Source: VRUE01 sp963780815
GTDB taxonomy: Bacteria; Actinomycetota; Thermoleophilia; Solirubrobacterales; 70-9
NCBI GenBank assembly: GCA_963780815.1
Contig: CAWADG010000005.1
Coordinates: 330,927 to 394,926 of the forward strand
Reading direction: 5' to 3'
DNA: 64,000 nt
The translations under genes were made by a program, and so were the position numbers. Shown one piece after another: positions 57,507 through 64,000 of this stretch. Numbering within the stretch: position 1 is the first letter of the stretch; every line of letters starts with the position of its first letter. Under the pieces are notes generated by a model. That model saw only the letters and a program-made list of their open reading frames with translations. It searched no databases and was not told the origin of the DNA.

Positions 57507-58844
57507 CTAGACGAGCAGGGCGCCCTCCATCACGCCCGCCGCGCGGAGGTCTCGGTACCAGCGCTCTACCGGGTGCTCCTTGACGAAGCCGTGGCCGCCG
57601 AGGAGCTGTACCCCGTCGGACCCGATCTGCATTCCCTTGGCGGCGCTCAGCCGCCGCGCCAGGGCGGCCTCGTGGCCGAACTCCTTGCCCTGGTCGGCGC
57701 GGCTCGCGGCCCGGTAGGTCACCAGCCGCATCGCGTCGGACTCGATCCCGATGTTGGAGACCGCGAAGGCGACCGCCTGGCGGTTGGAGATCGGTTCGCC
57801 GAAGGCCGTGCGCTCGTTGACGTACGGGATCACGTAGTCGAGCACCGCCTGCGAGGCGCCGACCGCGAGCGCGCACCAGGCGATCCGGGCCCGCTGCACG
57901 CACTCGGCGTAGGCGCCGGGCTCGCCCTCGGCCATCAGCGCGCCAGCGGGGACGCGGGCGCCGTCGAGCAGCAGCCGCCCGGTGGCCGCCGGGCGCAGCC
58001 CCATTGCCGGCTCATCCTCGATCGTGAGACCCTCGCCGCCGGACTCGACGACGAACAGCGCCGGCCCGATCTCCTCGGCGTCGGCGGCGACGACGAACAA
58101 TTCACATTCCTTGGCCCTGGCCAGCAGCGACTTGGTTCCGTCGATGACCCAGTCGCCGCCGTCGCGTCGCGCCTTCGTCCCGAGCTCGAGCGGGTTGAAG
58201 ATCGGCTGCGGCTCGAGGATCGCGAGCGCCGCGGCGGGCGTGTCCTCGCCAGTGAAGGCGGGCAGGTAGGCCGACTCCTGATCGGCGGTGCCCCAGCGGC
58301 CGATCGCGGTCGCGACCGCGCCGGGGGCGAGGGCGGCGTACGCGACCCCCATGTCGCCGTGGGCGAGGGCCTCGCCGATCAGGACTCCGGCGACGGCGGA
58401 CTGCTCCTCCATCACCCCTTCGAGCTCGGAGGGGACTCCGAGCATGTTGATGCCGAGCTCGTTCGCCTGGGCCAGCAGCTCCGGCGGTGTCGCGCGGTCG
58501 GCGTCCGCCCCCTGGGCGGCGGGGCGGACCCGCTCGGCGGCGAAGTCGCGCACCGCCTCCTCGAACATCTGCTGCTCATCGCCGGGAGTGAGGTCGAAGA
58601 GGTCGCTTGACTTGCCGCTGCGCTGGCGCGCCGGTTTGCCGAGCTTCTGCGCGGCCTTGAAGGTCCGCGCGGCGGCCGTCGCCGAGCGGAAACCACCCTT
58701 GGTCGAGGTGAAGACCATTCGCTCGAACTGCTTGCGGATGCCGATCCGGTCGAGCAGGCTCGATCCGGCCAGCTTGTTGAGCGTCCGCAGGGCGACTCCC
58801 ATCCCGCGGTCGCCGGCGCTGGCGCTGTTGCCGTTTTCGTTCAC
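57507..58844 (-). CDS. acyl-CoA dehydrogenase, divergent, with N-terminal extension
   Basis: 445 residues. An N-terminal extension of about 85 residues precedes the usual helical domain (DEQQMFEEAVRDFAAERVRPAAQGADADRATPPELLAQANELGI). GVAYAALAPGAVATAIGRWGTADQESAYLPAFTGED and ERTAFGEPISNRQAVAFAVSNIGIESDAMRL are family-like. At the C-terminus RDLRAAGVMEGALLV aligns with the catalytic RDAKILDLFEGTQQIQ of its neighbour, keeping Glu but lacking the last about 15 residues. May pair with the other dehydrogenase as an unequal complex. Confidence 0.85.
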   Translation of the reverse strand: MNENGNSASAGDRGMGVALRTLNKLAGSSLLDRIGIRKQFERMVFTSTKGGFRSATAAARTFKAAQKLGKPARQRSGKSSDLFDLTPGDEQQMFEEAVRDFAAERVRPAAQGADADRATPPELLAQANELGINMLGVPSELEGVMEEQSAVAGVLIGEALAHGDMGVAYAALAPGAVATAIGRWGTADQESAYLPAFTGEDTPAAALAILEPQPIFNPLELGTKARRDGGDWVIDGTKSLLARAKECELFVVAADAEEIGPALFVVESGGEGLTIEDEPAMGLRPAATGRLLLDGARVPAGALMAEGEPGAYAECVQRARIAWCALAVGASQAVLDYVIPYVNERTAFGEPISNRQAVAFAVSNIGIESDAMRLVTYRAASRADQGKEFGHEAALARRLSAAKGMQIGSDGVQLLGGHGFVKEHPVERWYRDLRAAGVMEGALLV

Positions 58845-59758
58845 TGGCGCTGCTTCCTCTCGCTTCTGGTCTTGGCCTCGACCCGCTTCGCGCGGCCGTC
58901 GAGGTGGGGGGTCTCTTTCCTTGCGTCACGCACCGCGAAGGCGATCTCCTCGTCGCCCTCGGCATCGACCAGGAACTCGACCCGGCCGGGCAGGAAGATC
59001 GGCTTGCGGAACCTGGCATCGACGCGGAAGGCGTCGGGGAGGCGGCTCTCGACCGCGGCCAGGCAGCGCGCCTTGGTCCACATACCGTGCGCGATCGCCT
59101 GCCTGAAGCCGAGTGGCTTCGCGGACCAGGCATGCATGTGGATCGGGTTGCGGTCGCCGGAGACGGCCGCGTAGCGCCGGCCGAGATCGCCGCCGAGGCG
59201 CCACTCGGCGCTCACGGCGAGGTCAGGGCCGGCCTTCTCGCGCGGGCCCTTCGCCGCGGACTTCTCGCCGCCGCCGCGGCGGAGCATCGTGCTGACCTCC
59301 TCCCAGGCCTTCTGGCGGCCAGCCCAGGCCTCGGTCACGAGGCTGAAGGTGCGGCCGCTCGGGTGCGGCTCGAGTCCGGTCGGGCGGACGGTCAGCCGCA
59401 GCTCCTCGTCGATCCCGATCCGCCGGTGCTGGGTGATCGTGTTCTCGATGTGGACCAGGCCGACGGCGCCGAACGGGAAGCTGCCGTCGGCCATGACCGC
59501 CATCTGCAGCGGGAAGGCGAGGATGTGCGGATAGGTGGGGGGGAGGTGGTCGCGGAGCGCGAACCCGCAGACCTTTGCGTAGGCGGCGACCTGCGCCGCG
59601 TCGGCCGTCACCCCGCTGAGCTCGAGCTCGAGCTCGGGAATCTCGCCGCCGCCGCCCGGGATGCCGGGCAGCAGCGAGGCGCCGGGGATCATCGGCGCCG
59701 CCGCCCGGGCATAGAGCGGCAGGATGCTCGGCGGGCTCTCGAGGGATCGCGTCGCCAT
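58841..59758 (-). CDS. MaoC-type hydratase, HtdX-like double hot-dog protein
   Basis: 305 residues. The second half holds the hydratase motif SGDRNPIHMHAWSAKPLGFRQAIAHGMWTKA, the first half a hot-dog domain without the catalytic pair (PPTYPHILAFPLQMAVMADGSFPF), as in mycobacterial HtdX (Rv0241c). Catalyses (R)-3-hydroxyacyl thioester dehydration or the reverse. ATG 59758; its stop overlaps the next dehydrogenase start by 4 nt. Confidence 0.88.
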   Translation of the reverse strand: MATRSLESPPSILPLYARAAAPMIPGASLLPGIPGGGGEIPELELELSGVTADAAQVAAYAKVCGFALRDHLPPTYPHILAFPLQMAVMADGSFPFGAVGLVHIENTITQHRRIGIDEELRLTVRPTGLEPHPSGRTFSLVTEAWAGRQKAWEEVSTMLRRGGGEKSAAKGPREKAGPDLAVSAEWRLGGDLGRRYAAVSGDRNPIHMHAWSAKPLGFRQAIAHGMWTKARCLAAVESRLPDAFRVDARFRKPIFLPGRVEFLVDAEGDEEIAFAVRDARKETPHLDGRAKRVEAKTRSERKQRQ

Positions 59759-59825
59759 CACAAATCCTCGCGCTTCGCTCGCTGCGCGGAGAACCAGAGA
59801 TGGACGCTTGCTCGCTCCGCGCTCA

Positions 59826-61151
59826 TCACGCCCCCAGCAGGTTCTGGCCGCAGACGCGGACGGCATTGCCGTTGACCCCGGTCGAGCCGGGGCTCGCGAA
59901 CCAGGCGATCGTCTCGGCGACATCGACCGGCAGCCCGCCCTGGGACAGGCTGCTGAGCCGCCGCCCCGCTTCGCGCGGGCCGAACGGCATCGCCGCGGTC
60001 ATCTGCGTCTCGATGAAGCCCGGCGCGACGGCGTTGATCGTCGCTCCGCGCCCGGCGAGCTCGGGGGCCATCGCCTCGACCATCCCGATCACGCCCGCCT
60101 TCGAGGTCGCGTAGTTGGTCTGGCCCGAGTTGCCGGCGATCCCCGACATCGAGGAGACGCAGACGATCCGCCCGTTGGGCCGCAGCAGGCCGCGGTCGAG
60201 GAGGGTGTCGTTGATCCGCTCCTCGCTGGAGAGATTGATCTCCATCAATTTCGTCCAGCGCTCCTCCGGCATCTTCGCGATCGTCCGGTCGAGGGTGACG
60301 CCGGCGTTGTGGACGAGGACATCGAGGCCCTCGTCGACGCCGTCGGCGATCCGATCCGGGGCGTCCTCGGCGGTGATGTCGAGGTTGATCGCGTCGCCTC
60401 CGAGCTCGTCGGTCAGCCGACGGAGCTCCTCGGCCGCGGGCGGGATGTCGAGGCCGATCACGTGGGCGCCGTCGCGGGCGAGAACCTCGGCGATCGCGGC
60501 GCCGATCCCGCGCGAGGCGCCGGTGACCAGTGCCCGCCGGCCATGCAGCGGCCTGTCCCAATCGAGGTGTGGGGCGTCGGCGACGCCGGGGCCGACCCGG
60601 ACGACCTGGCCCGAGACGTAGGCCGACCGCGGCGAGAGCAGGAAGCGCAGGGTCGAGGCAAGCTGCTCCTCGCCACCCGGGGAGACGAGGACCAGCTGCG
60701 CGGTCGAGCCGCGGCCGCCGATCTCCTTCGCCAGCGACCGGGTGAAGCCCTCGAGCGCCCGCTGGGCGGTGTGGGCCCGGGCCGAGCCCGCCTCGTTCGG
60801 CTCGGTGCCGAGGACGACGACCCGGCCGCAGCGCTCGAGCCGGCCGACGGCGGGGTAGAAGAAGCGCTGGAGCTCGACCAGCTCGGTCGAGTCGGAGATT
60901 CCCGAGGCGTCGAAGACGAGGGCCTTGACCCTCCCCTCGGCGCCGCCGCGTTCGACCCCGATCCGGTCGAGGACCGCTCGGGCGTGCTTGAGCAGCCGGC
61001 CCTCGGGAGCCGAGCCGGAGAGCACCTGGCCCGAGATCACCGGCGCGCCCGGCCGGAATCGCTCGAGCTCGACTGGCTGCGGCAGCCCGAGCTGCTTCGC
61101 CAGCGTCGAGGCGACTGGGGCGTTGACGAGCTGCGCGTAGCGGTCGCTCAT
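59826..61151 (-). CDS. FabG4-like 3-oxoacyl reductase with N-terminal extra domain
   Basis: 441 residues. The C-terminal half is a full SDR (VTGASRGIGAAIAEVL; NAGVTLDRTIAKMPEERW; catalytic VSSMSGIAGNSGQTNYATSKAGV). The N-terminal half is a second Rossmann-like domain without catalytic residues (VKALVFDASGISDSTELVELQRFFYPAVGRLERCGRVVVLGTEP). This two-domain form is that of FabG4 (Rv0242c) of mycobacteria, an NADH-dependent 3-ketoacyl reductase. ATG 61151 overlaps the thiolase stop by 4 nt. Confidence 0.9.
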   Translation of the reverse strand: MSDRYAQLVNAPVASTLAKQLGLPQPVELERFRPGAPVISGQVLSGSAPEGRLLKHARAVLDRIGVERGGAEGRVKALVFDASGISDSTELVELQRFFYPAVGRLERCGRVVVLGTEPNEAGSARAHTAQRALEGFTRSLAKEIGGRGSTAQLVLVSPGGEEQLASTLRFLLSPRSAYVSGQVVRVGPGVADAPHLDWDRPLHGRRALVTGASRGIGAAIAEVLARDGAHVIGLDIPPAAEELRRLTDELGGDAINLDITAEDAPDRIADGVDEGLDVLVHNAGVTLDRTIAKMPEERWTKLMEINLSSEERINDTLLDRGLLRPNGRIVCVSSMSGIAGNSGQTNYATSKAGVIGMVEAMAPELAGRGATINAVAPGFIETQMTAAMPFGPREAGRRLSSLSQGGLPVDVAETIAWFASPGSTGVNGNAVRVCGQNLLGA

Positions 61152-62434
61152 TCTTCCGCCCCTTCGAGGATCGCGACGACGCCCTGGCCGCCGGCGGCGC
61201 AGATGCTGATCACGCCACTGCCGCCGCCGTTCGCGCTCAGCTGCTTGGCGAGCCCGGCGACGATCCGGCCGCCGGTCGCGGCGAACGGGTGGCCCGCCGC
61301 GAGCGAGCCGCCGTTGACGTTGAGCTTGGCGCGGTCGACCGAGCCGAGCGGCTCCTCGCGCCCCAGCCGCTCGCGGCAGAACTCGGGGTCCTCCCAGGCC
61401 TTCAGCGTGCAGAGGACCTGGGCCGCGAACGCCTCGTGGATCTCGTAGTAGTCGAACTCGGCGAGGCCGACGCCGGCGCGGTCGAGCATCCGCGGCATCG
61501 CGTAGGCCGGCGCCATCAGCAGCCCCTCGCGCTTGTGGACGTGGTCGACCGCTGCCGTCTGCGCCTCGGTGATGTAGGCGAGGACGGGCAGGTCGTGGGC
61601 GGCCGCCCAATCCTCGGAGGCGAGCAGGACGGCGGAGCCGCCGTCGCTGAGCGGCGTCGAGTTGGCGGCGGTCATCGTCCCCTCCGGGCCGCCGAACACG
61701 GGCTTCAGCTTCGCCAATTTCTCGGGGTCGGAGTCGGGGCGCAGGTTCTGGTCGCGCTCGAGCCCGAGGTAGGGGGTGGTGAGGTCCTCGAGGAAGCCCC
61801 GATCGTAGGCGGCGGCGAGGGCGCGGTGGCTGGCGACCGCGAGCTCGTCCTGCTCGGCGCGGCCGATGTCCCAATCGGCCGCCATGATCGCGCAGTGCTC
61901 TCCCATCGAGAGGCCGGTGCGCGGCTCCTCGTTGCGGGGGATCGCCGGGACGACGTGGCCGGGCCGGACCCGGGTTAGCGCCCTCAGCTTGCCGGTGGTC
62001 GAGCGCTGACGGTTCGCCTCGAGCAGCGTCTCGCGAAGCTGCTCGTTGAGGCCGATCGGGGCGTCGGAGGTGGTGTCGGCGCCGCAGGCGATCCCGGCGT
62101 CGATCTGGCCGAGGGCGATCTTGTTGGCGACGAGGATCGTCGTCTCGAGCCCGGTCCCGCACGCCTGCTGGACGTCGTAGGCGGGCGTCTCCGGCGCGAG
62201 CCGGGTGCCGAGCACGCTCTCGCGGGTCAGGTCGCGATCGTGGGAGTGCTTGAGGACGGCGCCGCCCGCGACCTCGCCGAGCGTCTCGCCCTCGAGGCCG
62301 TAGCGGTCGATCAGGCCGTCGAGGGCGGCGGTGAGCATGTCCTGGTTGGACGCGTGCGCGTAGGCGGAGTCAGAGCGCGCGAAAGGAATCCGGTTGCCGC
62401 CGAGGACGGCGACCCTGCGGGGTTTGTCGATCAA
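61148..62434 (-). CDS. acetyl-CoA C-acetyltransferase (thiolase)
   Basis: 428 residues. Catalytic Cys in YDVQQACGTGLETT, His in NGGSLAAGHPFAATGGRI and second Cys in ISICAAGGQGVV; also YYEIHEAFAAQ. Length and the long loop region agree with FadI/FadA2-type thiolases. Carries out the final thiolytic cleavage or the reverse condensation. Overlaps the TetR stop by 4 nt. Confidence 0.92.
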   Translation of the reverse strand: MIDKPRRVAVLGGNRIPFARSDSAYAHASNQDMLTAALDGLIDRYGLEGETLGEVAGGAVLKHSHDRDLTRESVLGTRLAPETPAYDVQQACGTGLETTILVANKIALGQIDAGIACGADTTSDAPIGLNEQLRETLLEANRQRSTTGKLRALTRVRPGHVVPAIPRNEEPRTGLSMGEHCAIMAADWDIGRAEQDELAVASHRALAAAYDRGFLEDLTTPYLGLERDQNLRPDSDPEKLAKLKPVFGGPEGTMTAANSTPLSDGGSAVLLASEDWAAAHDLPVLAYITEAQTAAVDHVHKREGLLMAPAYAMPRMLDRAGVGLAEFDYYEIHEAFAAQVLCTLKAWEDPEFCRERLGREEPLGSVDRAKLNVNGGSLAAGHPFAATGGRIVAGLAKQLSANGGGSGVISICAAGGQGVVAILEGAEE

Positions 62435-63093
62435 CTGCGATCACCTTTCGATTTCGATTTCGAACCTCGGGTGGCCGGCGCCGAGCGCTGCCGCAGCCCG
62501 GGCTCGATCGTCGAGATCAGGAGCTCGGCCGCCTCCTGGGCGGAGACGGCCTCGGTCCGCAGCCACCAGCGGGCGAGCGCCTCGGCGGCGCCCATCAGCG
62601 CGGTCGAGAGGGCCTCGACCTCGGTGCTGGCGGCATCGCGCCGGCGCGGCGGAAGCTGGGCGAGGAGTGATTCGGCGACGAGCTCGAGGACGCGGCCGCG
62701 GTAGTCGGCGACGCGGTCGGCGACGACTCCGCTGTGCGGCAGGGTCTCGTCGAAGAGGACCGCCCAGGCGGCGCGGTCGGCGTCGAGGAACGCGAAGAAG
62801 GCCCGCAGCCCGTCGTTGAGGAGGTCGCCGGGGTTGGAGCTGGGGCGGACCGTCTCTTGGATCGTCGCGACCAACGCCTCGCCCGCCCGTTCCATGCAGG
62901 CGACGTAGAGTCTCTCCTTGTTGCCGAAGTAGTTGTAGAGGAGCGGCTTGGTGACCCCGACGGCGGCGGCGATGTCGTCCATCGTCACCGCCGCGTAGCC
63001 GCGTGCGGCGAACAGGTCGTGGGCGACCTCGAGGGTCTGCTCCATCCGGTCGGCCCGCGAGAGCCGGGTGCGGGGTGTCGGCGACGCCGCCAT
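62431..63093 (-). CDS. TetR-family regulator of the acyl-CoA operon
   Basis: 220 residues. DNA-binding part TLEVAHDLFAARGYAAVTMDDIAAAVGVTKPLLYNYFGNKERLYVACME; helical ligand domain after that; Lys/Ser-rich end. First gene of the operon and co-translated with the thiolase. It most likely represses its own promoter at 63105-63134 and is released by an acyl-CoA. Confidence 0.9.
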   Translation of the reverse strand: MAASPTPRTRLSRADRMEQTLEVAHDLFAARGYAAVTMDDIAAAVGVTKPLLYNYFGNKERLYVACMERAGEALVATIQETVRPSSNPGDLLNDGLRAFFAFLDADRAAWAVLFDETLPHSGVVADRVADYRGRVLELVAESLLAQLPPRRRDAASTEVEALSTALMGAAEALARWWLRTEAVSAQEAAELLISTIEPGLRQRSAPATRGSKSKSKGDRS

Positions 63094-63104
63094 CGCCGTG
63101 TACG

Positions 63105-63134
63105 TTACCCGACTATAAATTTATATAGCGGTAA
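63105..63134 (-). promoter_or_regulatory. operator/promoter of the acyl-CoA operon
   Basis: TATAAATTTATA (63114-63125) is a perfect AT-rich palindrome inside an outer pair TTACC (63105-63109) / GGTAA (63130-63134). On the minus strand TAACGT (63107-63102) lies 8 bp before ATG 63093 and may be the -10. The placement fits TetR autoregulation. Confidence 0.5.
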
Positions 63135-63204
63135 TGTGACCGATCGCACTCAGGGACCTTGCCATCGGTCCGCTCGGACAGCGCTTCAGTCATGTCCAAT
63201 CAAA

Positions 63205-63227
63205 TTGACCGTCCATTTCCCGGTCAA
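63205..63227 (-). terminator. inverted repeat after the MMPL gene
   Basis: TTGACCG / CGGTCAA with a 9-base loop. On the minus strand it lies 38 bp after the MMPL stop and is followed by TTTGATT, so a weak terminator is likely; an operator is the alternative. Confidence 0.4.
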
Positions 63228-63264
63228 CTCGATGAGGGGGCCGCCCGAGTCGAAGGTGCTTGCC

Positions 63265-64000
63265 TCAGGCCTCGGCTTCGGCCTCGGAGATGCCGAACCT
63301 CTCCTGGACCCGGCGCAACGGCGACGGCGCCCACCAGTTCCACTCGCCGAACAGGCGCATCAGCGAGGGGACGAGGAGGGCGCGGACGATCGTCGCGTCG
63401 ATCAGGACCCCGACCGCCATCCCGATCGCGATCTGCTTGACGAAGAAGACCGAGCTGACGCTGAAGGCGAAGAAGACGATCGCGATCGCCACCGCCGCGG
63501 CGGTGATCACGCGGCCGGTGCGGGCGATTCCGGTCGCGACGGCGTCCTCGTTGCTGTCGCCGAGGTCGTGGCGTTCCTTGATCCTGGCCATCACCAGCAC
63601 CGCGTAGTCCGTTGCGAGCCCGAACAGGACCGCGAAGAGGAAGACGAGGCTGACCGTCTCGATCGCCGCCGGCCCGGTGTAGTTCATGACCCCGTCGAGC
63701 CAGCCTTCCTGGAAGGCGAGGACGAGGATCCCGAGCGTCGCGCTCAGGGTCAGGGTGTTCATCACCAGCGTCTTCACCGGCAGCAGCACCGAGCCGGTCA
63801 GGAGGAAGAGGATCACCAGGGTCGTCAGGGCGACGATCCCGACGACCAGCGGCGCGTGTTCGACCAGGCTCGCCTTGAGGTCGAGGAATCCGGCGGTGTT
63901 GCCCGAGACGAGGACCGCGGCCGCACCCGGCGGCGGCAGGTCGCGGATCTGGTTCACCACGTCCTGGGAGCGACTGCTGAGCGCCGGCCCGTCGAGGCCG
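63265..64000 (-). CDS. MMPL-family transporter, C-terminal part (partial)
   Basis: The reading frame continues through the window edge, so the 5' part is missing. The visible 245 residues contain five or six helices (PLVVGIVALTTLVILFLLTGS, TLSATLGILVLAFQ, VSLVFLFAVLFGLATDYAVLVMARIKERHDLG and others). ATDYAVLVMARIKE is the MMPL/RND signature, and FGEWNWWAP the usual end. Related to the exporter at 46118-48685 in family only. Lies upstream of the acyl-CoA operon on the same strand but is separated by a hairpin. Confidence 0.9.
   Translation of the reverse strand, partial: GLDGPALSSRSQDVVNQIRDLPPPGAAAVLVSGNTAGFLDLKASLVEHAPLVVGIVALTTLVILFLLTGSVLLPVKTLVMNTLTLSATLGILVLAFQEGWLDGVMNYTGPAAIETVSLVFLFAVLFGLATDYAVLVMARIKERHDLGDSNEDAVATGIARTGRVITAAAVAIAIVFFAFSVSSVFFVKQIAIGMAVGVLIDATIVRALLVPSLMRLFGEWNWWAPSPLRRVQERFGISEAEAEA

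Overview
High-GC DNA with dense gene packing, many GTG/TTG starts and 4-nt ATGA/GTGA overlaps points to a Gram-positive actinobacterium. LexA box type, an IdeR-like box, TetR-controlled acyl-CoA operons, secreted proteins with Lys-rich tails and a system I (Ccm) cytochrome c pathway fit the class Thermoleophilia (Solirubrobacterales-like) best. That placement is inference from style and gene content, not from a marker-gene search.

Layout. 1-4.2 kb: secreted or envelope proteins (tail of a Lys-rich secreted protein, a lytic transglycosylase, a YWTD-type propeller protein, a cupredoxin lipoprotein) with a MaoC hydratase and a frameshifted P-loop kinase. 4.3-15.9 kb: enoyl-CoA hydratase, uvrC-rapZ, a two-gene ABC exporter, and the glycolytic run gap-pgk-tpiA-gpmI-tgt. 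15.9-21.8 kb: Ser/Thr kinase with a lipoprotein, phosphoesterase, argS with a ParA-like companion, ccmH-ccmG. 21.9-30.5 kb: tRNA-Gly, a small secreted protein, a ZIP metal transporter behind an IdeR/DtxR-like box, a 981-residue repeat-containing secreted protein, an SDR, ccmE-ccmF and secG. 30.5-35 kb: alkane-oxidation genes alkB-rubredoxin-TetR and a GMC alcohol dehydrogenase. 35-41.2 kb: acetyltransferases, methyltransferases, dtd, an ArsR-AHSA1 pair, a P450 and small enzymes. 41.2-43.2 kb: tRNA-Leu, lexA with an SOS box, RNase P RNA, and a c-di-AMP riboswitch directly before an RlpA-like protein. 44-50.6 kb: an AhpD-like protein, glutamine synthetase, MMPL exporter, YyaL. 50.7-53.4 kb: a GGDEF-EAL protein, a SnoaL-like protein, an IS481 remnant. 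53.4-63.1 kb: one eight-gene operon (TetR, thiolase, FabG4-like, HtdX-like, two acyl-CoA dehydrogenases, acyl-CoA ligase, HemL-like aminotransferase). 63.2-64 kb: the C-terminal part of a second MMPL protein.

The observation I rate highest is a dispersed palindrome-containing repeat of about 76-96 bp, inserted in frame in uvrC and in pgk near its N-terminus in opposite orientations, with a third divergent copy forming the C-terminal extension of pgk. It resembles in behaviour the protein-coding palindromic elements known from Rickettsia, but I know of no description of this family. Other notable signals are three perfect-phase 11-bp direct repeats upstream of glnA, the IdeR-like operator at the ZIP gene, the riboswitch whose P1 stem contains the ribosome-binding site, and about eleven genes with a -10 element 6-8 nt before the start codon, which predicts leaderless mRNAs.
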